6,190 bases of DNA from NCBI GenBank assembly GCA_030628805.1, contig DAOVQG010000281.1, positions 1 through 6,190 of the forward strand, in the 5' to 3' direction. This stretch comes from JAGMDK01 sp023128695 (GTDB lineage Bacteria; Planctomycetota; Phycisphaerae; UBA1845; Fen-1342). Positions 1 to 5,968 of this stretch are shown here, piece after piece. The stretch's first letter is position 1; the number at the start of each line of letters is the position of its first letter. Under the pieces are notes generated by a model that did not search any database, was not told the origin of the DNA, and saw only the letters and a program-made list of their open reading frames with translations. The position numbers and the translations under genes are program-made.

Positions 1-83
1 CGACGTCGCGTCCGCTCATTCATCGCGGGCAACAGACGCTCGTACTTCTCTCGAATCCATTCGACAACCGATACTTCCTGCAT
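1..83 (-). CDS. Probable ISAzo13-family transposase, N-terminal fragment (runs off the window)
   Basis: Only the first 27 codons are visible, starting at the ATG at 83-81 and continuing past the left edge. The peptide begins MQEVSVVEWIREKYERLLPA and continues MNERTRRR. From memory this resembles the N-terminus of ISAzo13-family transposases, which open with a helix of the type 'I-x-x-K-Y-x-x-L-x-P-x-M/L-D/N-E-R-x-R-R'. An in-frame TAG lies directly before the ATG, so no longer start is possible. I see no good Shine-Dalgarno. The gene lies 63 nt beyond the stop of the PepSY-like gene on the same strand, so an element end should fall between 84 and about 150, but I could not identify a terminal inverted repeat. 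With the catalytic region out of view, family assignment is tentative and whether the element is intact is unknown. Confidence 0.55.
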   Translation of the reverse strand, partial: MQEVSVVEWIREKYERLLPAMNERTRR

Positions 84-146
84 CTACTATGTATCGGCAA
101 GTAGGAGCAATACTGATTACTTTATTTGTGCGCGATTCCTATGCGG

Positions 147-413
147 TTAGTTTTCCCGAATCTTCATTGACAGCACTTCGCCGCTGTACGCATCAAGCTT
201 GAGAACCTTGTAATTCTTCGGACCAAATGTCATTCCAATCTGAAAACCCAGGGTTATGAACCAATACTGTTTATCGTCGCTCAGCTACGTTTCTTCGATC
301 ATCAGGGCCTCAGCCTCTGGTATGAGAGAATGGAGGTATTTCGCAGCGCTCTCCGCCGCCTCTCTCGGACTGATGCGACTCTTGGATGCTGTTTTTTTCT
401 TCTTGTTTGGCAT
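147..413 (-). pseudogene. Small PepSY-like protein gene interrupted by an in-frame amber codon
   Basis: Reading from the ATG at 413-411 gives 42 codons, then TAG at 287-285, then 45 more sense codons in the same frame to TAA at 149-147. The first part starts with a Lys-rich stretch (MPNKKKK) and a helix (REAAESAAKYLHSLIPEAEA) leading to MIEET. After the stop comes LSDDKQYWFITLGF, then YKVLKLDAYSGEVLSMKIRE. The whole resembles small PepSY-like proteins with the pattern 'E-E-x-E-L-S-D-D-x-x-Y-W-x-I-T-L-G-F ... Y-K-V-x-K-x-D-A-x-(S/T)-G-E-V-L-S-M-K-I-R'. The amber falls where Glu is expected, so one G-to-T change (GAG to TAG) explains it. A Shine-Dalgarno-like GAGGAA (minus strand, 424-419) sits 5 nt before the ATG. 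The gene starts 21 nt after the proS stop and is probably co-transcribed with it. Both halves look well preserved, so the lesion is recent, a sequencing error, or suppressed. The biochemical role of these small proteins is not known to me. Confidence 0.65.
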
Positions 414-434
414 CTCAATTCCTCGCCTGATTAT

Positions 435-2273
435 TCATTGTGCTAGTTTGTTCAACTCTTGCCGAACCAGTTTCGTCACGTGTTCGACCGCTGCTTCGGG
501 CGGCATGATTTCCTTACTCTCTTTGCCGCGCTCGGTCACTTCCACGCCGCCCGCGGCCAGGCTCTTCTTGCCAACGACCACGCGGAGCGGGATGCCGATC
601 AGGTCGGCGTCCTTGAACTTGAAGCCCGCCCGCTCGTCGCGATCGTCGAGCAGGACGTCGATCCCGGCCGCGGCGAGCTCGTCGTGCACTTCCAGGGCCA
701 CCTTGTTCGCCCGTTCGTCCTTCGAGTCGAGCGCAATGACCAAGACCTCGAACGGGGCGAGCGACATGGGCCAGATGATGCCGTTCTCGTCGTGGTGAGA
801 TTCGATCGCGGCCGCCATGATGCGGTTCACGCCGATGCCGTAGCAACCCATGATCAGCGGCCGGGCCCGGCCGTTTTTGTCGAGGCAGGTCGCGCCCATT
901 GAGTCGCTATATTTCGTGCCGAGCATGAAGATGTGCCCGACTTCGATCGCCGTCCGAAGATGTAGCGGGCTGCGGCTCTCGATTGGCGCGGGGTCGCCGT
1001 CCACGACGTTGCGGATGTCGGCCACGACGACTTTCTCACCGTAGCGGCCGGGCCCCGTACCGGCCGAGTCGAGCGGGAAATCGCGGCCCGGATTGACGCC
1101 CGTGACGTGGTAGTCGGTCTTGTTCGCCCCGCTGGCGGCGTCGCGCAACACGGTTACTTCGCGATCGATGATCAATTTGTCGATCTTGTCCACCAGCCCC
1201 TGCGGGCCGGCGAAGCCGACCAAGGCACCGGTCACTTCCTCGATCGTCTCGGGATCGGCCAGTTCCAGCATCATGCCGGCGGCCTTGGCGAGCTTGAACT
1301 CGTTGATCTCGTGGTCGCCGCGGACAAGGGCAACAACTCGGACCGCCTCACTCCGGCTGGAAGCCGGTGCCACATCCGAATCAAACCGGCTGGAAGCCGG
1401 TGCCACACCGGTGTAGATCAGCGTCTTGATCATCTGCCTCGGCTGCGTCCCCAGCACGGCACAGACATCCTCGACGCGGCCCGCGCCCGGCGTATGAACC
1501 TCTTCCAGCTCCGCAAACGTGTCATCGTCCTGGCCGGCTTCCGGCGGGGCGGCCGCGGCACGCTCCAGATTGGCGGCGTACACGCGATCCTCGCTGATGG
1601 CGACCAGATCCTCGCCGGCGTCGGTCATTACCATGAACTCGTGCGAAACGTCGCCGCCCATCGCCCCGCTCTCAGCCTCGACGACGGTGTACGGCAACCC
1701 GCAGCGTTTGAAAATGCGGCAGTAGGTCGCGTACATGTTCTCGTACTCCTTGTCGAGCGTCTCGAGGTCGTGGTGGAAGGAGTACGCGTCTTTCATCAGG
1801 AACTCGCGGGTCCGCAGCACGCCGCTCTTGGGTCGGGCCTCGCCGCGGAATTTGAGCTGGATTTGATAGAGATTGATCGGGAGCTGCTTGTAGCTCTTGA
1901 GGTAGGCGCGGGCGATGTCGGTAATGATCTCCTCGTGGGTTGGCCCCAGGACGAGGCCCGTGGCCCAGTCGCCGACCGAACCGTCGATGCGGAGCAGAAT
2001 ATCCGACATGGTTTCGAGGCGTCCGGTTTCCTCCCAGAGCGTGGTCGGCGTCAGGCACGGCATCCGCAGCTCAACCGCTCCCGCCCGGTCCATCTCCTCG
2101 CGGACGATATTCTCGGCCTTCCGCAGCGCCCGCAGCCCGAGCGGCAGGTAGGAATAGATCCCCGCCGCCAATTGCCGAGCAAGCCCGGCCCGCAGCAGCA
2201 GGATATGCGACGCGGCGGTCGCATCCTTGGGTGTTTCCTTGGTGGTTGGAATGAAGTATTTTCGCCATTTCAT
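435..2273 (-). CDS. proS: Prolyl-tRNA synthetase (bacterial type with editing insertion domain)
   Basis: Cytosolic class II aminoacyl-tRNA synthetase that joins proline to tRNA-Pro using ATP. The product is 612 aa, a little longer than the usual ~570. N-terminal catalytic core: motif 1 around residues 37-75 (AAGIYSYLPLGLRAL), the proline-binding THEE at 112-115, motif 2 around 143-166 (FRGEARPKSG...REFLMKDAYSFH). The inserted editing (INS/YbaK-like) domain spans about 220-400; K283 in MIKTLIY appears to match the E. coli editing lysine K279, followed by VRGDHEINE. Motif 3 is GCYGIGVNR (476-484); the anticodon-binding domain is about 505-612 (IDVLLDDRDERAGFKFKDADLIGIP). ATG at 2273 is chosen over the longer open frame because MKWRKYFIPTTKE aligns with known ProRS N-termini and AGGGAG lies 9 nt upstream; the extension to 2471 is repeat DNA. 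Oddity: a duplicated VAPASSR peptide at 290-296 and 301-307 encoded by two repeat copies inside the editing domain. Confidence 0.97.
   Translation of the reverse strand: MKWRKYFIPTTKETPKDATAASHILLLRAGLARQLAAGIYSYLPLGLRALRKAENIVREEMDRAGAVELRMPCLTPTTLWEETGRLETMSDILLRIDGSVGDWATGLVLGPTHEEIITDIARAYLKSYKQLPINLYQIQLKFRGEARPKSGVLRTREFLMKDAYSFHHDLETLDKEYENMYATYCRIFKRCGLPYTVVEAESGAMGGDVSHEFMVMTDAGEDLVAISEDRVYAANLERAAAAPPEAGQDDDTFAELEEVHTPGAGRVEDVCAVLGTQPRQMIKTLIYTGVAPASSRFDSDVAPASSRSEAVRVVALVRGDHEINEFKLAKAAGMMLELADPETIEEVTGALVGFAGPQGLVDKIDKLIIDREVTVLRDAASGANKTDYHVTGVNPGRDFPLDSAGTGPGRYGEKVVVADIRNVVDGDPAPIESRSPLHLRTAIEVGHIFMLGTKYSDSMGATCLDKNGRARPLIMGCYGIGVNRIMAAAIESHHDENGIIWPMSLAPFEVLVIALDSKDERANKVALEVHDELAAAGIDVLLDDRDERAGFKFKDADLIGIPLRVVVGKKSLAAGGVEVTERGKESKEIMPPEAAVEHVTKLVRQELNKLAQ
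1353..1407. repeat. Two direct copies of a palindromic dispersed repeat inside proS
   Basis: Two identical 22-nt copies (1353-1374 and 1386-1407) share the core GGCTGGAAGCCGGTGCCAC and are offset by exactly 33 nt, so they keep the proS frame. Each contains a perfect 6-bp inverted repeat with a 3-nt loop (CCGGCT-GGA-AGCCGG), extended to 7 bp in the second copy. On the proS strand each copy encodes VAPASSR. I recall this unit as a common dispersed sequence in planctomycete-like genomes, both intergenic and inside genes; that is memory, not a search. Confidence 0.85.
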
Positions 2274-2282
2274 TACGTTGTT

Positions 2283-2288
2283 CTCCCT
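2283..2288 (-). promoter_or_regulatory. Ribosome binding site of proS
   Basis: AGGGAG on the minus strand lies 9 nt before the ATG at 2273. It decides the start: the in-frame ATG at 2471 would add 66 residues that do not resemble any ProRS N-terminus and are encoded by repeat DNA. Confidence 0.7.
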
Positions 2289-2306
2289 GACGCCGACAAA
2301 GCTGGC

Positions 2307-2335
2307 ATTGTGACATGACGGGCGGGGGGATGCAA
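2307..2335 (-). promoter_or_regulatory. Candidate sigma-70-type promoter for proS
   Basis: On the minus strand TTGCAT (2335-2330) is followed after 17 nt by CACAAT (2312-2307). Transcription would start near 2300 and give a leader of about 27 nt that includes the AGGGAG site. Match to consensus is moderate (4 of 6 in each hexamer), so this is a candidate only. Confidence 0.4.
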
Positions 2336-2367
2336 ATTCGCGCCAGCGGCTTGGTAGTGTCGGGTCC

Positions 2368-2608
2368 GTGACAGAATCTGCGAGGTGTTGCGATACTGGA
2401 ATGCGTGGCGACGCCCCCCAATCAGAACCGCGAGCGTAAGCGACCGGTCGCACGCGACGGGATGCCGCCATGTGCCTGACCCATCGCTAACGCTCGGGGT
2501 CCTGTTCAAAGACACGGCGCGGGCCGGGGATCGCGCCACTGGCCCGGCTACCGCTACGGGCCAGATTCGGCTATCGCGCGAGCACGAGATGCCCGCAGTT
2601 TCTGTCAC
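2368..2608. repeat. 241-bp unit bounded by inverted repeats, with nested palindromes
   Basis: The ends GTGACAGAATCTGCG (2368-2382) and CGCAGTTTCTGTCAC (2594-2608) are inverted repeats matching at 14 of 15 positions. Inside are a second inverted pair, CGAGCGTAAGCG (2431-2442) with CGCTAACGCTCG (2485-2496), 11 of 12; a perfect 12-nt palindrome GCGACCGGTCGC (2440-2451); and a perfect 8-bp hairpin with 10-nt loop, CTGGCCCG (2539-2546) with CGGGCCAG (2557-2564). No convincing gene lies within it and no flanking target duplication is visible. It could be a MITE-like non-autonomous unit or a mosaic of independently spread palindromic repeats between divergent genes. Confidence 0.65.
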
Positions 2609-2618
2609 ACACCCAAAG

Positions 2619-2641
2619 CTGACCGCTGAAAGCTGATTGCT
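2619..2641 (+). repeat. 23-bp repeat, left member of an inverted pair
   Basis: The 23 bases here are the exact reverse complement of 5884-5906. The core on this strand is CCGCTGAAAGCTGATTGC. It ends at the first base of the candidate yidC -35 box. On the opposite strand it reads as a degenerate period-7 run of TCAGNNN. Confidence 0.85.
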
Positions 2642-2668
2642 TGCCCCCCGCGTTGAACTGCCTACAAT
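2641..2668 (+). promoter_or_regulatory. Candidate sigma-70-type promoter for yidC
   Basis: TTGCCC (2641-2646) and TACAAT (2663-2668) are separated by 16 nt. TACAAT matches 5 of 6 consensus -10 bases. A start near 2675 would give a leader of about 70 nt. The leader shows only a distant AGGAAA (2719-2724), about 20 nt from the yidC ATG, so translation may not rely on a standard Shine-Dalgarno. Confidence 0.5.
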
Positions 2669-2744
2669 GGCTCGTTTCGGTCCCCGGCTTCGGATCGAAG
2701 CGGTGTGATCCGTACCTCAGGAAATCAGAAGTACCGATAAGTTT

Positions 2745-4928
2745 ATGGAAACCGACTTTCGCCGACTCATCTTCGCCATGTTCGTGGCCTTCGCCGTCTT
2801 CATCGGCTATCGGCTGCTCGAGGCGAAGTTTTTCCCGTCCCCGTCGGAGCCGCCGCCCAGCGCCACTGAGGAGGAATCGCCGACCCCGGTCGCGACGTCA
2901 CCAGCCCCGATCACGTCGGCACCGACCACGACGACCACCGCTCCCACGACCGCCGCTGCAATCACCACGAGCCCGACCCCCTTGCTTTCACTCGTGTCGG
3001 CTGAAGACGTCGGCCCGATCACACTCGGCGGCGATGAGGGGGATGCTCTGCGGCTCGTCCTGGACCCCCACGGCGGCTCCGTCGCGACGCTCGAGCTGTT
3101 CGCCAGGGATAAGAAGGGCCAGTTCGTCCACCGGGCCGAGCTGGGCGGGGTGGAGCCGTACAAACTGCTCTCCGCGGTACCCTCCGACGAGCCCCGGTAC
3201 TTCTCATTCAGCACCCATCGGGTCTGGATCAAGGAATACGGCAACGAGAGCTGGAAGCTTGGCAGCCAGCCCTGGCAGGTCGCGCCAGGGCCCGCCGACA
3301 CGGTCACTTTCACCACCGCCCTGTGCGGCGGCGACGGCCGCGAGCTGTTGCGCTTCACCAAGACCTATCGGCTCCGGGCCGGCCGGCCCGTGTTCGAGTT
3401 CGATCTCTCCGTCGAGAACCTCGGCCCCGAACCGCTCACCGTCTCGCTCGATCAGGACGGCCCCCTGGGGATCCGCAAGGAGCACTTGCAGTATGACATG
3501 CGCCAACTCCTGACGGCCCAATACGCGGAGGGCGCCGTCGAGCTCAACAAAGGCTATAAACGCGACAAGTTGGCGAAGGCCACCCGCGCCGGCGAGCCCA
3601 TCCGGCTGCTCGAACCCGACCAGCAGGCCTTCATCTGGACGGCGCTGACCAACAAGTACTTCGGCGTCTACACCCGCCCGCTGCCGAAAACCGGCCACGT
3701 CCAGGATTTCGTCGCCGCCGTCTCCGGCCTGGTCGCCGACGAGCGCACCGAAGAGAACCTGGGGGACCTGCGGGCCCGGATCAAGACCGTCGAAACCGCG
3801 CTGCCGGCGGGCGGCCAAGTTGATTATACGTTCGAGGTCTACGCCGGGGCCAAGGACGCCGGGACCCTGGCGGCGGCGAACCCGGATTATGCCGATAGGA
3901 CGAAGCTGTACTATCAGCTCGCCCAGTCCGCCGACCAGCGCTGCTGCTGCACGTTCCTCTGGCTCCAGAACGTGATGGTCTGGCTGTTGGAAACGGTACA
4001 CGTCGCCGTCCGGAACTATGGCGTCGCGATCATCATTCTGGTGCTCATCGTCCGGAGCCTGCTGCACCCGCTCACGGTCTGGCAGCAGAAGTCAATGTTC
4101 CGCATGCAGGACTCGATGGCCAAGCTCCAGCCGAAGATGAGCGCCATCAAGGAGAAGTACGCCAATGACCGGGTCAAGCAGAACCAGGAGATGATGAAGA
4201 TGTGGGGCGAGGCCGGCGTGAACCCGGCCTCGAACTTCGTCTCGTTCCTCCCGCTCTTTATTCAGATGCCGATCTTCGTCGCGCTGTGGACCGCCCTGAA
4301 TACCGACGTCAACCTCCGCCACGCACCGTTTCTGCCCTGGTGGATCACGGACCTATCCGCGCCCGACGCGGCCTGGGTCTTCGCTCCCCCCGGGATCACC
4401 ATCCCATTCCTGAGCTTGGCGCCCTACATCGGCAAGTGGTTCACCAATATCCCCTCGCTCAACCTGCTGCCGATCCTGATGGGCGTGAGCATGTGGCTCC
4501 AGCAGAAGTACATGCCCAAGCCGCACATGCAGGCCAAGCTCGAGGCCGCCAAGGAGGAGCGGGCCGCCGGCAAGCGGAAATCGGGGATGTCGCCCGAGGA
4601 TCAGCGCCGTCAGCAGCAGATCATGATGTACATGATGTCCATCATGTTTCCGCTGATGCTGTACCATTGGCCGTCCGGTCTGAGCCTGTACTGGATGTCG
4701 ACCAACGTCTTCGGCATCTGCGAATCGCTCATCGTCCGCAAGCAACTCGCACGGGAAAAGGAAACGCGCCGGCAAGCCGACCCCCAGCCGCCCAAGAAAG
4801 CAGGCTTGGTAAGCCGCATCTTCAAACGCATGGCCTCGCAGGCTGAAGAACTCCAGCGCAAAGCCGACGAGTTGACGAAAACGGAAGCGAAAAAAAAGGA
4901 AGAGAAGAAGAACAAGAAGAAGCGCTGA
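2745..4928 (+). CDS. yidC: Membrane protein insertase YidC (Oxa1/Alb3 family)
   Basis: Inserts and folds inner-membrane proteins, alone or with SecYEG. The 727-aa product is longer than E. coli YidC (~550). In order: TM1 about 7-25; a Pro/Thr/Ser-rich linker 31-80; the periplasmic P1 beta domain about 85-375; and the conserved insertase domain about 400-670. The latter begins NYGVAIIILVLIVRSLLHPL, with R437 as the conserved hydrophilic-groove arginine, followed by the cytoplasmic hairpin (446-490, ending WGEAGVNP), then SFLPLFIQMPIFVALW and later TM segments ending YHWPSGLSLYWMSTNVFG. A charged loop (593-625) separates the last TMs. The tail (about 665-727) ends in a run of Lys and Glu; a ribosome-binding extended tail has been reported for Rhodopirellula baltica YidC, so a similar role is likely. 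C400-C402 form an unusual Cys triplet just before TM2. The ATG at 2745 places TM1 as expected. The usual rnpA-yidD neighbours are absent; a phosphatase gene overlaps the 3' end. Confidence 0.96.
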   Translation: METDFRRLIFAMFVAFAVFIGYRLLEAKFFPSPSEPPPSATEEESPTPVATSPAPITSAPTTTTTAPTTAAAITTSPTPLLSLVSAEDVGPITLGGDEGDALRLVLDPHGGSVATLELFARDKKGQFVHRAELGGVEPYKLLSAVPSDEPRYFSFSTHRVWIKEYGNESWKLGSQPWQVAPGPADTVTFTTALCGGDGRELLRFTKTYRLRAGRPVFEFDLSVENLGPEPLTVSLDQDGPLGIRKEHLQYDMRQLLTAQYAEGAVELNKGYKRDKLAKATRAGEPIRLLEPDQQAFIWTALTNKYFGVYTRPLPKTGHVQDFVAAVSGLVADERTEENLGDLRARIKTVETALPAGGQVDYTFEVYAGAKDAGTLAAANPDYADRTKLYYQLAQSADQRCCCTFLWLQNVMVWLLETVHVAVRNYGVAIIILVLIVRSLLHPLTVWQQKSMFRMQDSMAKLQPKMSAIKEKYANDRVKQNQEMMKMWGEAGVNPASNFVSFLPLFIQMPIFVALWTALNTDVNLRHAPFLPWWITDLSAPDAAWVFAPPGITIPFLSLAPYIGKWFTNIPSLNLLPILMGVSMWLQQKYMPKPHMQAKLEAAKEERAAGKRKSGMSPEDQRRQQQIMMYMMSIMFPLMLYHWPSGLSLYWMSTNVFGICESLIVRKQLAREKETRRQADPQPPKKAGLVSRIFKRMASQAEELQRKADELTKTEAKKKEEKKNKKKR
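4892..4898 (+). other. A AAA AAG slippery heptamer in the yidC tail
   Basis: Within an A8 run (4890-4897) followed by GG, the zero-frame codons read GCG AAA AAA AAG, which contains the classic -1 heptamer A AAA AAG in the correct phase. The -1 frame stays open through GCG CTG into the ATG at 4928. Lys-rich coding alone could produce this run, so functional slippage is unproven. Confidence 0.35.
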
Positions 4929-5767
4929 TGCCCCCCGCCGACTGCGACCCACACCATCCCCAAACACGGCACGATCTGCTGGCCCTGGCCGAGCAGGCCG
5001 CCCGCGCGGGCGGTCAGGTCGCCCAGCGGCACTTCGGGCTCGACCTCGGCGTACGCCTGAAGGCGGACCGCAGCGAGGTCAGCGCAGCCGACGAGGCCGC
5101 CCAGAACGCCGTCATCGCTCACATCCAGGCCCATCGTCATGCCGATGCCTTCATCGTGGAGGAGTCGCTGGAATTGCCGGACTTGCCGTCACCCACGAAC
5201 GACCGTCTGTGCTGGGTAATCGACCCGCTTGACGGTACCCGCAACTTCGTCCGAAACGTGCCGTTCTACACTTGCTCGGTCGCCGCGATGATCGACGGCC
5301 TGCCGCTCGTGGGGGCGATCTACGATCCGGAGCGAGAGATGCTGTATTCTGCCACCCGCACCGAGGGGCTCTTCATAAATGGCAAGCTCCAGCCAACCCG
5401 CGACGAAAACACTGCCCGCACCCGGGGGCTCAATCCCAGGCCGGTGGTGGCGATTCCATCCACCCCGCGCGGCGTCACACGCGCACTCGCCCTCACCTGG
5501 CTCGACCGCTTCGTCTGCCGGTGCCTGGGGTCCACCGCGCTGCACCTGGCCCTGGTGGCCGGCGGCGGTTTCAACGGCATGTTGGCAGACAACCCCCGCT
5601 TGTGGGACATCGCGGCCGGCTGGGTGCTGATCACCGCGACCGGCGGCAAGCTGACCTCGCCGAGCGGCGACCCGGTCTTCCCGCTCGACGTGGCGGCGTA
5701 TACCGACGAAGAACTCCCCACCCTCGCCGCCCACGCCGCGGTCTACGACCAGCTCCTTGGTCGCTAA
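4928..5767 (+). CDS. Inositol monophosphatase family phosphatase (SuhB/CysQ-like)
   Basis: Mg-dependent, Li-sensitive-type phosphatase fold acting on small phosphorylated alcohols such as inositol phosphate, sugar phosphates or PAP; the exact substrate cannot be read from sequence. The 279-aa product has the family signatures in order: KADRSEVSAADEAAQ (45-59, usually K-x-D-x-S-x-V-T-x-A-D), the metal-binding pair E78-E79 in FIVEES, the hallmark WVIDPLDGTRNFV (96-108; D99, D102, G103, T104), GSTALHLALVAGG (201-213), and LWDIAAGWVLITATGG (225-240; D227). All expected metal ligands are present, so it should be active. Its ATG overlaps the yidC stop as TGATG, giving 1-nt overlap and probable translational coupling; the purine-rich yidC tail just upstream can act as the ribosome site. 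The first ~15 residues are a non-conserved extension. No signal peptide, so cytosolic. SuhB, CysQ or histidinol-phosphatase-like paralogues remain possible. Confidence 0.9.
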   Translation: MPPADCDPHHPQTRHDLLALAEQAARAGGQVAQRHFGLDLGVRLKADRSEVSAADEAAQNAVIAHIQAHRHADAFIVEESLELPDLPSPTNDRLCWVIDPLDGTRNFVRNVPFYTCSVAAMIDGLPLVGAIYDPEREMLYSATRTEGLFINGKLQPTRDENTARTRGLNPRPVVAIPSTPRGVTRALALTWLDRFVCRCLGSTALHLALVAGGGFNGMLADNPRLWDIAAGWVLITATGGKLTSPSGDPVFPLDVAAYTDEELPTLAAHAAVYDQLLGR

Positions 5768-5781
5768 CCCTGAGAATTCAC

Positions 5782-5817
5782 CGCAGAGAACGCTGAGATC
5801 GCGGAGATAATGAGATA
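5782..5817 (+). repeat. Degenerate period-9 array (CGCAGAGAA-like)
   Basis: Four consecutive 9-nt units begin at 5782, 5791, 5800 and 5809. The first is CGCAGAGAA, the next CGCTGAGAT, the third CGCGGAGAT, and the fourth, AATGAGATA, has drifted. The leading TTCACCGCAGAGA resembles a CGCAGAGA-type short repeat that I recall as frequent between genes in planctomycete-like genomes. It starts 14 nt after the phosphatase stop. Confidence 0.65.
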
Positions 5818-5883
5818 ATTAGAACTGTGGCATGATGCTCTTTTATGCAGTCGTAAGAGTTTAGCCGTTTGCAACAAGATATC

Positions 5884-5906
5884 AGCAATCAGCTTTCAGC
5901 GGTCAG
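5884..5906 (-). repeat. 23-bp repeat, right member of an inverted pair
   Basis: Exact reverse complement of 2619-2641 over 23 bases; the core on the plus strand is GCAATCAGCTTTCAGCGG. On this strand it reads as three period-7 units of TCAGNNN. The two copies face each other across the yidC-phosphatase pair. Confidence 0.85.
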
Positions 5907-5968
5907 TTATTACGCTGTTTAGCGAGTAAGTGCCTATCTGTCGGGTGCTCGCGTTGCTCCGAATTGAA

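Noticed and set aside
391..408. T-rich run as a terminator between genes
   Set aside because: It is the complement of Lys codons (KKKK) at the start of the PepSY-like gene and has no preceding GC stem.
256..798. Plus-strand 180-codon open frame across the PepSY-like gene and the proS end
   Set aside because: Ser/Arg-rich antisense shadow; the minus strand explains both parts better.
1353..1407. Two 22-bp direct repeats with an 11-bp gap as a CRISPR remnant
   Set aside because: Only two copies, spacer far too short, and both lie inside conserved proS coding sequence.
1107..2318. Long plus-strand open frame (403 codons) opposite proS
   Set aside because: It is antisense to clearly conserved ProRS sequence, has no recognisable motifs, and is a typical high-GC shadow frame.
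2274..2471. Longer proS start giving 66 extra residues
   Set aside because: The extension is encoded by repeat DNA, lacks similarity to ProRS, and the ATG at 2273 has a good ribosome site.
2653..2668. TTGAAC with TACAAT as the yidC promoter
   Set aside because: The gap is only 4 nt; TTGCCC at 2641 gives a workable 16-nt spacer.
2641..3513. Plus-strand open frame of 290 codons overlapping the start of yidC
   Set aside because: Arg/Ser/Pro-rich shadow in another frame of yidC; no domain features.
3204..4067. Minus-strand 287-codon open frame inside yidC
   Set aside because: Antisense shadow of conserved YidC coding sequence.
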